DNA of 64,000 nt. Source: Anaerobacterium chartisolvens. GTDB taxonomy: Bacteria > Bacillota > Clostridia > Acetivibrionales > DSM-27016. The notes beneath the pieces are model-generated. The model was given only the letters and a program-made list of their open reading frames with translations, ran no database searches and was not told the origin of the DNA. Shown here in pieces: positions 45,680-54,237 of this stretch. Made by a program: the position numbers and the translations under genes. The stretch is from assembly GCF_003337415.1 (NCBI RefSeq), contig NZ_QPJT01000015.1:62001-126000 (forward strand), read 5' to 3'. Positions within the stretch are counted from its first letter, which is position 1. Each line of letters opens with the position of its first letter.

Positions 45680-45957
45680 ATACGTTCTTGTTGGGATAAT
45701 TCACTAATACGGTATGCCAGGAAATTCAGTTCATCAAGGGCAGGTTTTTCAGGTATGTAGTCAAGCTCCGCCCCCTCCATATTCATGCACTCAACAATTT
45801 GATATGGCTGGCCCTCCGTTATCCTGGCGCGATGCAATGCATCCTGCAGCTCTCACTTGCCTGCCGGAAGAGCAAGGTATGCGCCGATGTATCCCGGCGC
45901 ATCGTATAAATCTGTCCTCATCAGCGTTATGGTCATCACTTTTTCTTTTTCTGGCAT
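45680..45957 (-). pseudogene. ArdA-like antirestriction gene, broken by a stop and by the IS
   Basis: From the ATG at 45957 (ribosome site AGGAGAG) the frame reads TDLYDAPGYIGAYLALPAGK, then TGA at 45855-45853, and resumes ELQDALHRARITEGQPYQIV, ECMNMEGAELDYIPEKP and LDELNFLAYRISELSQQE before running into the IS end at 45679. This resembles antirestriction proteins encoded on clostridial integrative elements (family called from memory). The rest of the gene is not found beyond the other IS end, so DNA was lost. Confidence 0.55.
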
Positions 45958-46018
45958 TCGATTCTCTCCTTCCTGAAATATATAAGTCGCCCTCGATTTC
46001 GATTAAAGCCAAAGAGTG

Positions 46019-46522
46019 CTACATATTGAACTGCATTCCCTGGCCTGTCGGTTCCTGCTTAAACTCCTGTTCCGGCTTAATAGAATACTCATCGCTATCG
46101 TTCCAGAAGCTAATATAGATTTCACCCTCCGGAGTTTTGATAGGCCGCTGTTCAAGGCCTTCTCCAAACCCATCAGCGTTTTGCCCGCAAATAAAATCCA
46201 ATAGCCCGGCTGTTTCTTTACTTGATAATGATTCCTTCAGCCCCGCGGTCATCACTCCCCACAGCTCGCCGCCGACAATTTCAACCGACGGGTACAGGCT
46301 GTGCACCTTTTGGCTGAGGGCTTCATCATGGATGTACTCCGCAAGCCCTCTGTCATTTTCAAACTGGCGGTTCTCTTTTGCGATGGCAGCAAGGATAGCC
46401 TCCTCATATGCCAAGGCCTCCGAGGAGGTCATTTGAATAGGGTTATCCTCCATTCCAAACTCACCTTGCGGATAGGTGACAATCTTCAGAGGGAAAAAGA
46501 TACGCATTGTTTCATTTGCCAT
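46019..46522 (-). CDS. Mobile-element hypothetical protein
   Basis: A 167-residue soluble acidic protein. The ATG at 46522 follows GGAGGAAAGC. The N-terminus (MRIFFPLKIVTYPQGEFG) is beta-rich and the middle is helical. It ends PTGQGMQFNM. I recognise the type as a frequent companion of ArdA-like and other small genes on clostridial integrative elements, but know no function. It begins 61 nt after a terminator on the same strand, so it has its own promoter. Confidence 0.6.
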   Translation of the reverse strand: MANETMRIFFPLKIVTYPQGEFGMEDNPIQMTSSEALAYEEAILAAIAKENRQFENDRGLAEYIHDEALSQKVHSLYPSVEIVGGELWGVMTAGLKESLSSKETAGLLDFICGQNADGFGEGLEQRPIKTPEGEIYISFWNDSDEYSIKPEQEFKQEPTGQGMQFNM

Positions 46523-46583
46523 TGTGCTTTCCTCCATTCGTTTTGATATCATACATTTAGATCCCTAAAAAAGGCACAAAAAA

Positions 46584-46617
46584 AGCGGGGTATCTTCGTT
46601 AGAAAATACTCCCCGCT
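46584..46617 (-). terminator. Terminator between two hypothetical genes
   Basis: On the minus strand AGCGGGG(A)GTAT pairs with ATAC(C)CCGCT and is followed by seven U's. It lies 16 nt after the stop of the gene at 46634-46969. Confidence 0.85.
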
Positions 46618-46633
46618 AATTTTCAGAGGTTAC

Positions 46634-46969
46634 TTAGATTCCGTAATGGATCATAAATTTATGCCGCCGCACCGCTTCCTCTATTTTTTTAGAAAGGGTC
46701 TGCAGCTCTGCCCGGCCGGTTAAGTCAATTATTTTCTTAAATTCGGGCAGGGATGACGGCGGTATTAATGTTATGCCGTAATATACAAGTCCGTTGCCCG
46801 GACGGGAAAGGGTGTGAATATATGTTTCCAGTACACTTAATTCCCTGAGCAAGGGTTCAATGTGATCATCGTGTATTGCAATACAGCCATATTTTTCGGG
46901 ACAATATTCGTCATACCTTTTATCTTGCTCCGGCTCCGTTTCAAAGATTCCAAACTCATGCTTTGCCAT
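46634..46969 (-). CDS. Hypothetical protein downstream of fic
   Basis: A 111-residue protein starting MAKHEFGIFETEP, with the ATG at 46969 behind AGGTGATC. It is acidic in the first half and has a helical C-terminus (AELQTLSKKIEEAVRRHK). The start is 44 nt after the Fic stop on the same strand, and a terminator follows, so it is probably in the fic operon. It could be an antitoxin or an unrelated mobile-element gene; the sequence does not decide. Confidence 0.5.
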   Translation of the reverse strand: MAKHEFGIFETEPEQDKRYDEYCPEKYGCIAIHDDHIEPLLRELSVLETYIHTLSRPGNGLVYYGITLIPPSSLPEFKKIIDLTGRAELQTLSKKIEEAVRRHKFMIHYGI

Positions 46970-47012
46970 TTGATCACCTATATACCATTGCCTGTCGGCG
47001 AGGTTCTCTGCG

Positions 47013-48077
47013 TTATGATTGTGCCTGCTCCGTATTTCGTATATATGCCGTTTTCTTGCCTGCACCAGTTTTGATGATATACCCCTCTTTCAGCAATCCG
47101 GCCAGTGCAACCTCAATGGTCGAAGTACTTATATCGGGGCATTTTTCAAGGATGTCTCTTTTAGACAGCCTTTTTAGCGTGTTATCAAACAACAGCCTTA
47201 TTCTTTCAGGTTTTGACAAGCTCCTGTTTTGTAAATGCTCTACCCTTGATGAAAATTCTTTATAGGCATTGAGGATAATCCCTAAACAATACTTCACAAA
47301 AGGCAGATTGTCATTTTTATTCTCATGCCACAGCTGCGAGCTGTTCTGCAACGTCTCATAGTAGGTTTCCTTTGTCTTCTCGATAATCATTTCCAGGCTT
47401 ATATATTTTCCAACAATATATCCTGAGCGATAAAGCAGCAAAAGCGTTAGCAGCCTGCTCATCCTTCCGTTTCCGTCATTGAAGGGATGTATACAAAGAA
47501 AATCCAGAACAAACATGGGAATCAAAAGTAGAGGATCATGCTTTTCCGCATTGATAGCCTCAACAAATGTATTTGTCAGTCTTTCCATCGCATCCGGTGT
47601 TTCAAAAGCAGACAAAGGCTGAAAACGGATTCTGTTATTTCCTTCAGGGTCAGTTTCTGCAATGATATTATCTGATTTTTTAAAATTACCGCCTGACGAT
47701 GACGGGCTGAATTGATAAAGATCCCTGTGAAGCTGCAGTATTACATTTACTCTGGGAGGCATATAATCATAGTTTTCATGAATCAGCTGGAGAACTTCCC
47801 GGTAACCGGCGATTTCAGATTCAGAACGGTTTCGCGGTTCGGCTTTTTCCTTGACAATGGCATCAAGACGTTCGTCAGAAGTATATATGCCTTCAATTCT
47901 GTTGGATGCGCCAATGCTTTGGATTTTGGCAATCTCAAGCATCGCATTCAAAATATCCGGCTTCGCTTCTATAAACAATTCCTGTTTTCCTTTGTACTCA
48001 TGTATTGCTGATACCAGATTCATGATATCACTGCAGAACAATTCGTTCGGAATCACATTGTAGTTGAATTCTCGCAT
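47013..48077 (-). CDS. Fic-family protein (probable AMP transferase) with wHTH
   Basis: A 354-residue Fic protein. The active site is HPFNDGNGRMSR near residue 200, with His as base and the anion loop after it. An N-terminal inhibitory helix S-N-R-I-E-G (near residue 62) fits the S/TxxxE G/N rule, so it is a class II Fic that inhibits itself. The C-terminal 80 residues look like a winged helix (KRLSKRDILEKCPDISTSTIEVALAGLLKEGYI). The ATG at 48077 follows GAGAGTG. Repeated GCAGAA sites upstream could be its operator. Confidence 0.88.
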   Translation of the reverse strand: MREFNYNVIPNELFCSDIMNLVSAIHEYKGKQELFIEAKPDILNAMLEIAKIQSIGASNRIEGIYTSDERLDAIVKEKAEPRNRSESEIAGYREVLQLIHENYDYMPPRVNVILQLHRDLYQFSPSSSGGNFKKSDNIIAETDPEGNNRIRFQPLSAFETPDAMERLTNTFVEAINAEKHDPLLLIPMFVLDFLCIHPFNDGNGRMSRLLTLLLLYRSGYIVGKYISLEMIIEKTKETYYETLQNSSQLWHENKNDNLPFVKYCLGIILNAYKEFSSRVEHLQNRSLSKPERIRLLFDNTLKRLSKRDILEKCPDISTSTIEVALAGLLKEGYIIKTGAGKKTAYIRNTEQAQS

Positions 48078-48159
48078 ATGTTCACTCTCTTTCTGCACAT
48101 CAGATCATCTTTATGCATAATTCTATATACATTTTGTGCATAAGTCAAGTAAATTAGGC

Positions 48160-48309
48160 AGAATTGAAAGCTGTATTCTGCACAAAGCTCAATGATTCTG
48201 CACTATTTATTGCTAACTATGTGCAGAACATGTTTCACTTTTATGCTGCTTCATAATACCACACCTTCTATCAGTTTCTATCACTTCTATCACAATCAAG
48301 TGATAGAAA
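48160..48309. promoter_or_regulatory. Repeated half-sites and inverted repeat upstream of fic
   Basis: GCAGAAT, ATTCTGC, ATTCTGCAC and GTGCAGAA recur at about 48162-48230, alternating in orientation. A perfect 12-bp inverted repeat (TTTCTATCACTT at 48275-48286 and its complement at 48298-48309, with a further TCTATCAC in the loop) follows. It lies between two genes transcribed leftward. Binding by the Fic winged helix or another regulator is inference. Confidence 0.4.
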
Positions 48310-48375
48310 GCCAGAAAACCACCTTAAAGTTTATGACAAACATACAGTCTTATCAACGCTATACTCTCAACGTAG

Positions 48376-49098
48376 TTATCGCTCCCATTTCAGATAAACC
48401 ATATCAACCAGTTGTTTTCCATCTTCAAACATTGGGTGGTCGTAATTATCTATAAAAAAGTTTTTTATTCTATGTGATTCGGTAAAACCACATTTTTTAT
48501 AAAAAGTAAGGGCAGAGGGAACATCCCCCGTCCCAACCAGCATAGTGTTGCAATCAGTGTAAGCAGAAAATAGGAACTCTATCAGGGCTTTTCCATAGCC
48601 TTTTCGTCGACAATCAGATAAAACAGCAATGTTTTTAAGCTCATAAACACCATCAGCTTCTTGTGTAATCACACATTCAGCTTTTATGCCATTATCATCC
48701 AAAACAAACATTTCACCATGATCAAGATACTTATCTATCATATCTTCTTGCTCGTCAGCCAGCAATAATAGGTCCATATATTCTTTTTTGTTGTCAGTAA
48801 TTTTTCTTATATTCATAATATCAGAATGTACTTCGGCATGGGTCGCATCATAATCTTTAATCCCTTGAATCAATTCTTGTTTAGCCAATTCCATCTCTGC
48901 ATTTGACTCAGCTTTTTTATTAGATAAATATTTATATGCTTTTTGAACAAGTACAGTAGTCGCAACTCCTACCGCAACAGCTGCTCCTAGCCACGGAAAC
49001 ATTTTTCTTTTTCCTGAATTGATAAGTAAGTCTACCAATTTTTTAGGACCACCATTTGCTTTTGCCATCTTTGATAGTTCTGCATAATCCCATGCCAT
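48376..49098 (-). CDS. GNAT acetyltransferase fused to a membrane-anchored N-terminal module
   Basis: A 240-residue protein. Residues 1-95 start MAWDYAELSKMAKANGGPKK, contain one membrane helix (WLGAAVAVGVATTVLVQ) and a charged coiled-coil segment; similar stand-alone proteins are common on clostridial mobile elements (from memory). Residues 105-240 are a GNAT domain (ELKNIAVLSDCRRKGYGKALIEFLF, with the Q/RxxGxG/A acetyl-CoA loop, and ALTFYKKCGF). The ATG at 49098 follows CGGAGG. The fusion would place an acetyltransferase at the membrane. Substrate unknown. Confidence 0.75.
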   Translation of the reverse strand: MAWDYAELSKMAKANGGPKKLVDLLINSGKRKMFPWLGAAVAVGVATTVLVQKAYKYLSNKKAESNAEMELAKQELIQGIKDYDATHAEVHSDIMNIRKITDNKKEYMDLLLLADEQEDMIDKYLDHGEMFVLDDNGIKAECVITQEADGVYELKNIAVLSDCRRKGYGKALIEFLFSAYTDCNTMLVGTGDVPSALTFYKKCGFTESHRIKNFFIDNYDHPMFEDGKQLVDMVYLKWER

Positions 49099-49188
49099 TT
49101 TATTTTCCTCCGCAAATTTCGGTTTGTTTGTATGTTCTATATTTATTGCCAACCATGGGAAATTCAAGTCTGGACTCTGAAATACCAA

Positions 49189-49356
49189 ATGTCATCTATG
49201 AAATACCTCAAAAATCCGGGTCAAAAAACGCACTTTTTTGCCCGGATTTTTGCTTAATTTTCGCTCCAAAACCACAATACGTCATCATTATCACGCACTC
49301 AACATGCCTTGAGTGGGTAAAAAAGATGCCGACTGAGGCTGGTAGCCCCTTGGCGG
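49189..49356. repeat. Dispersed intergenic repeat, copy B
   Basis: A nearly full copy: ATGTCATCTATG, the CACTTTTTTGCCCGGATTTTTG block, TTTTCGCTCC, ACCACAATACGTCATCATTA, the hairpin CACTCAACATGCCTTGAGTG, AAAAAAGATGCCG, and CCTTGGCGG. It lacks the extra CCAC-bounded block of copies A and C. It fills the 310-bp gap between the GNAT gene and the ABC permease. Confidence 0.75.
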
Positions 49357-49408
49357 TGGGGTATAAAGCTTATAACCCATGTTTATTGTGCAAAAAGCCT
49401 GATTGAAT

Positions 49409-50119
49409 CTATTGCTGTTCGGCAAACCTCCACCATGCGACTGTTCCAACAAACCCCGTTATTCCTGTAATAGCAAGTATGGCGATGCTGGCGAAGCCAA
49501 GAGGAACATTTGAAATGAACAAAGCCGGAATTGTCCAGGGAAAGTAAGCGGCAAGCCCAGCCTGCGCAACGACATTGGAAATGATCACAATAAGGAACGC
49601 AAACCCAATAGGAGCCAAATATCCCTTACTGACATTCGCCAACAGGGCACTTATTGTGCTGACAGCCATAATTAGCAATGACGTTGCCATAAAAGCAAGA
49701 AAGCTATTCACGATAAGCAATCCTGTCCCACCATTAAGCCCAATCAGTATTCCCATAATGAACACAACCGCAAACATGAAGAAGGCCAACAGTACATCCC
49801 AAAGGAAAACTACGATAAACTTTGACAGCACCACATAAAGTTTAGATACTGGCTTCACAAGCAATTCACTGATCGTTTTATCTGTATATTCCCGTCCGAA
49901 AACCCAACAGGCGGTGAAAGAAAATCCAATTACCAAAAGAGCAGTAATGGAACCAAGTAAATCAGTTAAATAAGGCGCCCAGCCAGTACCAGCAGCGTTG
50001 ATATATGTGACTAAACCAAGCATAATTGGCATGGTGGCAAATGCAGCAACGACAATCCAAAAAACACTTGAACGCAATACTTTAAGGGCTTCGCAATGTA
50101 CAAATGATAATATCTTCAT
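49409..50119 (-). CDS. ABC-2 type permease
   Basis: A 236-residue permease with six membrane helices. Seen: an amphipathic start, FGREYTDKTISELLVKPVSK (the cytoplasmic loop of ABC-2 exporters), and paired C-terminal helices. It starts immediately at the stop of the ATPase gene (shared base, 50119). The pair resembles exporters for lantibiotic immunity or bacitracin resistance, with a divergent two-component system nearby. Confidence 0.85.
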   Translation of the reverse strand: MKILSFVHCEALKVLRSSVFWIVVAAFATMPIMLGLVTYINAAGTGWAPYLTDLLGSITALLVIGFSFTACWVFGREYTDKTISELLVKPVSKLYVVLSKFIVVFLWDVLLAFFMFAVVFIMGILIGLNGGTGLLIVNSFLAFMATSLLIMAVSTISALLANVSKGYLAPIGFAFLIVIISNVVAQAGLAAYFPWTIPALFISNVPLGFASIAILAITGITGFVGTVAWWRFAEQQ

Positions 50120-51057
50120 CAGTGTATCCTCCTTGTGCTTTGAATGATCCGTAAAAAATAACCTTCTAAATCTTCGGTAACGATGTTTAATTGTGTTGGG
50201 GGTTGTCCAAAACGAACCAGCAGTTCGGCCAATCTTTCGGGTTCTTCCGTCGCGGGGCCTTCCGAAAGGAACAAGCGTCCATCTGTGCTTTCCTCAAAAC
50301 GATATCTATGTTCCGAGAGTATCTGTTTCATTGCATTTTTATCGCGGCCATCCAGAACCACGTGTTTTTGTAAAGACTGCTCCAAATGCGCCATTTTGAT
50401 TTCCTGGATCAACTGTCCTTCATGGATTATTCCAATTCGATCAACCAGCTTTGAAAGTTCTTCCAGTTGGTGACTTGATATAAAAACAGTAACCCCAAAA
50501 TTTTTCGATAAATCGAAAAGCATCTCCCTGATTTCCACGACACCAGCGGGGTCAAGACCGTTGATGGGTTCATCCAAAATTAAAATCTTTGGATTGTGGA
50601 TCATTGCTTTCGCTAATCCTAACCGTTGTTTATTTCCCAGAGAAAGATTCTTCGCTTTCTTATCTTTATGAGCTTCCAAGCCGAGCTTTTGTATCACACG
50701 AGTGATGGATTGGCGGTCAGATATCATTTGCATCCGGCGGGCAATGTCTAAATTTTCTATTACAGTAAGCCCTGGATAATAAGTTGCTTCTTCCAAATAG
50801 CCAATTTTCTCCCATAACTTGTGACTTCCGGAGTCAACTTTATTCCCCAGCATGTAGATACTGCCGGACGAGGGTTTGAGCAATGACAGCATCATTTTGA
50901 TTGTGGTCGATTTACCTGCCCCATTCAGACCAAGAAACCCGAATATTTCGCCATGATTCACATCAAGTGAAAGATCGCTGACGGCGCGATAATCACCGAA
51001 TTTTTTTGTAAGGCCATCCATCTGTATTGCAGCGTAACAGCTACTTGTTTTTTCCAT
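50119..51057 (-). CDS. ABC transporter ATP-binding protein (BcrA/ABC-2 type)
   Basis: A 312-residue ATPase. Seen: Walker A GLNGAGKS, signature NLSLGNKQRLGLAKAM, Walker B ILILDEPINGLDP and switch His in SSHQLEEL, then a C-terminal extension of about 95 residues typical of BcrA-like exporters. The ATG at 51057 follows AAAGGAG. It is divergent from a response regulator gene 165 bp away, which is likely its regulator. Confidence 0.9.
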   Translation of the reverse strand: MEKTSSCYAAIQMDGLTKKFGDYRAVSDLSLDVNHGEIFGFLGLNGAGKSTTIKMMLSLLKPSSGSIYMLGNKVDSGSHKLWEKIGYLEEATYYPGLTVIENLDIARRMQMISDRQSITRVIQKLGLEAHKDKKAKNLSLGNKQRLGLAKAMIHNPKILILDEPINGLDPAGVVEIREMLFDLSKNFGVTVFISSHQLEELSKLVDRIGIIHEGQLIQEIKMAHLEQSLQKHVVLDGRDKNAMKQILSEHRYRFEESTDGRLFLSEGPATEEPERLAELLVRFGQPPTQLNIVTEDLEGYFLRIIQSTRRIH

Positions 51058-51222
51058 TTGCTTTACTCCTTTTGTGATTTTCATTTTGCATCTTTATCTT
51101 AAATGACGCTATAATGCACTTTAATCTTTAAACATAAACTGAACCTCAATTTTTACTCAGAAATTCGTTGATGTTCATTTTACTTTATAGGTGGTATACT
51201 ATTGCAAATGGAGGTGAATATA

Positions 51223-51897
51223 GTGTTCGATATTTTAGTTGTCGAAGATGACATAAATACTCAGAAACTAATGTGCGCTGTTTTAAAGCGCGGCGGATAT
51301 AACGCATGTACTGCAAATGATGGTCTTGAAGCACTTGACAAGATGGAAACACAACGATTTGATTTGATTGTTTTGGATTTGATGATGCCTCGCTTGGATG
51401 GCTATGAGTTATGTCATCAATTACGTGATGTTGGCGAAAACATCCCGATCCTGATGGTAACCGCTAATCAAGATACGGAAAACAAACATAAAGGTTTTCT
51501 TTCCGGAACTGATGATTATATGACGAAACCCTTTGATGAACAAGAAATGTTGTTCCGAATAAAGGCACTTTTGCGTCGGGCGCGAATTACCAGCGAACAC
51601 AAAGTGGTCATGGGCGAAACTACAGCGGACTACAATACGCTTGCAGTTTCATGGAAAGATGAACAGCTTGCTTTACCAAAGAAAGAATTTCAACTTCTTT
51701 TTAAGCTCATGAGTTATCCCGATATGATATTCACGCGCAATCAACTAATGGACGAAATTTGGGGCTTGGAGACTGAAACAGACGAACATACCCTGAATGT
51801 CCATATCAACAGACTGCGCGATAAATTCAGAGACAACCCCGATTTTGAAATTGTGACAGTGCGCGGCTTGGGGTATAAGATTGTGAGGCGCGTATGA
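51223..51897 (+). CDS. OmpR-family response regulator
   Basis: A 224-residue regulator: receiver with Asp in IVLDLMMPRLDG and Lys in YMTKPF, and a winged-helix output domain (LPKKEFQLLFKLMSYPDMIFTRNQLMDEIWG, LNVHINRLRDKF, VRGLGYKI). The start is the GTG at 51223, six nt after GGAGGTG. The stop overlaps the kinase start (ATGA). It is divergent from the ABC exporter pair it probably controls. Confidence 0.92.
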   Translation: MFDILVVEDDINTQKLMCAVLKRGGYNACTANDGLEALDKMETQRFDLIVLDLMMPRLDGYELCHQLRDVGENIPILMVTANQDTENKHKGFLSGTDDYMTKPFDEQEMLFRIKALLRRARITSEHKVVMGETTADYNTLAVSWKDEQLALPKKEFQLLFKLMSYPDMIFTRNQLMDEIWGLETETDEHTLNVHINRLRDKFRDNPDFEIVTVRGLGYKIVRRV

Positions 51898-53042
51898 AAC
51901 GAATAAAAAAGTGGCTTCCTCCGAAAATCAGTCTTGCGGTTTCCTTGGTAGCTTTGGTTTTTCTGGTCATGCTTTTGTCCATTTTTTCGGCTGGGTTGAT
52001 TGCTTATTTGCTAATTCAAATAGGCATCTTGGATTTAGAAGGTACCGCAAGTCCAAGTCGAGCAATCTCCATAATGGTATATATCAGTATTTTTATGGGC
52101 GTGGTAATAGCAACATTATTAAGTCGGCGCTCTGTTAAACCAATCCGAGATATGATGAAAGCCACCGAAAAGGTATCTCAGGGTAATTTCTCGGTTATGG
52201 TAAACGGCAGTTTTGTCTTTGAATTGGATGCGCTTGCCGGGAGCTTCAATAAGATGGTGCAGGAGTTAAAAGGTATCGAAACCCTGCGCAGTGACTTTGT
52301 GAGAAACTTTTCCCATGAGTTCAAAACACCCATTACTTCGATTAGTGGATTCGCCAAACTATTACAAGCGGGTGATGCTAGCGACGAGGAAAAGCAGGAA
52401 TACCTAAATATAATTGTGAAGGAATCAGAGCGGCTTGTTCATCTTTCCACTAACGTTCTTAACCTTTCAAAAATAGAAAGTACAGAGATTATTAGCGAAA
52501 AAACTATCTATTGTTTAGATGAACAAATCAGACTTGCAATTGTAATGTTAGAACCAAAGTGGAGCGATAAAAATCTTCACGTTGACATTAACCTTGAAGA
52601 TGGAATTAAAATACTCAGTAACAAAAATTTAATTCAGCAGATTTGGGTTAATCTTCTTGATAATGCCATCAAGTACACCAACAATGGCGGAGTAATTAAA
52701 GTGGGCCTATGGAGGAGCGGACAAAAGGCTACCTTCCGGCTTGAAGATAACGGATACGGAATGAGTGATGAAACCATGAGGCATATGTTTGACAAATTCT
52801 ATCAGGGAGATACCTCTCATTCAATGGCTGGAAATGGATTAGGGTTAACTTTAGTCAAGAGAATTACCAAGTTATGTGAAGGAACTATTAAAGTACAAAG
52901 CGAGCTTGGAAAAGGTAGTATTTTTATTGTACAACTGCCATTAGGCCTGAATGTAAAGGTCGATAATAACGCCCTCAACAATTCCGATCCGGAACGTCAA
53001 ATTTTCGATGAGTCTATAGGCTCGGCTAGTAATAAGCCCTAA
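51894..53042 (+). CDS. Sensor histidine kinase with HAMP domain
   Basis: A 382-residue kinase: two membrane helices (about residues 13-37 and 60-78) with a short outer loop, a HAMP linker, phosphoacceptor His in NFSHEFKTPITSISGF near residue 145, and an ATPase domain with NLLDNAIKYTN, DNGYGM and GNGLGLTL. The kinase fold ends near residue 352 (FIVQLPLGL). The last 30 residues are encoded largely by a 35-bp repeat (52966-53000) also found at 54083-54117, so the C-terminus seems to have been altered by insertion of repeat DNA. Confidence 0.9.
   Translation: MKRIKKWLPPKISLAVSLVALVFLVMLLSIFSAGLIAYLLIQIGILDLEGTASPSRAISIMVYISIFMGVVIATLLSRRSVKPIRDMMKATEKVSQGNFSVMVNGSFVFELDALAGSFNKMVQELKGIETLRSDFVRNFSHEFKTPITSISGFAKLLQAGDASDEEKQEYLNIIVKESERLVHLSTNVLNLSKIESTEIISEKTIYCLDEQIRLAIVMLEPKWSDKNLHVDINLEDGIKILSNKNLIQQIWVNLLDNAIKYTNNGGVIKVGLWRSGQKATFRLEDNGYGMSDETMRHMFDKFYQGDTSHSMAGNGLGLTLVKRITKLCEGTIKVQSELGKGSIFIVQLPLGLNVKVDNNALNNSDPERQIFDESIGSASNKP
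52966..53000. repeat. 35-bp hairpin repeat, copy 1 (inside the kinase gene)
   Basis: It begins ATAACGCCCTCAACAATTCC and ends GGAACGTCAA, and matches 54083-54117 at 32 of 35 positions. In this copy the outer arm of the hairpin is lost because the right flank differs. Confidence 0.75.
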
Positions 53043-53073
53043 AGCCCAAGCAAACCACCGACGCGGCCGTATG

Positions 53074-53841
53074 TTATGATTTTTCGTTAATCATATCCGT
53101 AAGTGTTACATCTGGGTGATGATAACGGCCACGGTTTTGTGTTTTATTCTTAAAGTTGATGGCTTGTTTAGGGCACCACTGAACACAAGCCATGCACTGC
53201 TCGCAGTGATGCAAAAATATTGGCTTGCCGTCTTGCATTTTTATATTTTCAACAGGACAAACTTTGCTGCAGATTGCGCAGTTGTTACAAGCTTCGCTTA
53301 CATTGAACCCTTTGTCCTTATTTGCCAGGGACTTTATAAAAAGTCCATGAATTAGTTCCATTAGACTGTTTTTAAAAATTGTCTTTACAGCCATACTTTG
53401 AATGTCCTTAATAACCTGCTTTGTAGCCTGTGCTTGGGCCTTTGCTTTATTATCGGGATCGCTTCCCATGGGGTACAAAACAACATAATTAGAATAGCAC
53501 CTAATGCTTTCACCATAGCTCAGTTTTCCACCCTTGCCACCAATGATTTTGCTGATATTCGTCAAACCGCCGGCAACCCCGCTTCCGCTTGTACAAATAG
53601 CAAAAATAAAGCTGTTTTTGTTTTCTGAAAGGTCAAGTGCTTTTATAAACCTCTCAACCACAATCGGCATACCGCCAGCGTACATAGGATACACAAAGCC
53701 AATTCGCTCGTATATACCGCTTAACTTGTGCGATTTCCCCATTGAAATTATCTCGCAGTCTTCAATAGCGGCGGCGACATCTTTTGCCACTTTTAGACTG
53801 TTACCTGTACCAGAAAAATAGAATATGATATTCTTTGACAT
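53074..53841 (-). CDS. EFR1-type flavodoxin/ferredoxin fusion
   Basis: A 255-residue protein. The N-terminal flavodoxin-like domain begins YFSGTGNSLKVAKDVA (phosphate loop of FMN) and contains FVYPMYAGGMP; the C-terminus has two 4Fe-4S motifs, CNNCAICSKVCPVENI and CEQCMACVQWCPKQAI. This is the EFR1-family layout, an electron-transfer protein of strict anaerobes. The ATG at 53841 follows GGAGGACGC. It converges on the kinase gene 32 nt away. Its partner enzyme is not known. Confidence 0.88.
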   Translation of the reverse strand: MSKNIIFYFSGTGNSLKVAKDVAAAIEDCEIISMGKSHKLSGIYERIGFVYPMYAGGMPIVVERFIKALDLSENKNSFIFAICTSGSGVAGGLTNISKIIGGKGGKLSYGESIRCYSNYVVLYPMGSDPDNKAKAQAQATKQVIKDIQSMAVKTIFKNSLMELIHGLFIKSLANKDKGFNVSEACNNCAICSKVCPVENIKMQDGKPIFLHHCEQCMACVQWCPKQAINFKNKTQNRGRYHHPDVTLTDMINEKS

Positions 53842-54082
53842 TAGCGTCCTCCTTGCTCCATTACATGTTACATTATTTAATATTAGCAACTTGCAATATT
53901 GATTTTATCATATCTCATAACAAACTACAATAAAATAAATATGTAACTTGTTATTGATTTTATTATTTTTTTCAACTATAAAGGAACAATCATACCTGCA
54001 ACGATGGAATAACGTTACAGAAATGTATGCCACCTTCAGCTTGACCGTACTTTGAAAAGAGTGATCATGTTTGGGAATATAA

Positions 54083-54117
54083 ATAACGCCCTCAACAATT
54101 CCTATTTGGAACGTCAA
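54083..54117. repeat. 35-bp hairpin repeat, copy 2 (intergenic)
   Basis: The same sequence as 52966-53000 with three differences. Here GCCCT (left) and AGGGC (right, to 54121) close a long hairpin with TTCC/GGAA inside and several wobble pairs between. It lies in the 396-bp gap 53842-54237, where I see no real gene; a 105-codon minus-strand frame there looks random. Confidence 0.7.
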
Positions 54118-54237
54118 GGGCTTGAAAGTTACCTCATCGTGTTTTAGAGCTTTGTTAAACTTTAGGAAACACCCAGTACATACCCTCATGCTGGGTATCG
54201 CGAGAGGGCAAAGGCTAGCCGTCATCTCCTGCTCGAT

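Noticed and set aside
44804-45855. Recoding of TGA as Trp, suggested by two in-frame TGA codons
   Set aside because: TGA is used as a normal stop by several intact genes here (for example the RhuM gene at 7936-7938, jetA and jetB), and both cases are in mobile, decaying genes. Point mutation is enough.
54141-54155. GTTTTAGAGCTTTG, which recalls a Cas9-type CRISPR repeat
   Set aside because: It occurs once, has no regularly spaced copies and no cas genes nearby. No CRISPR array was seen anywhere in the window.
53908-54225. A 105-codon minus-strand frame that includes the 35-bp hairpin repeat
   Set aside because: The composition is random-looking, there is no ribosome site, and the part that resembles another sequence is only the repeat itself.
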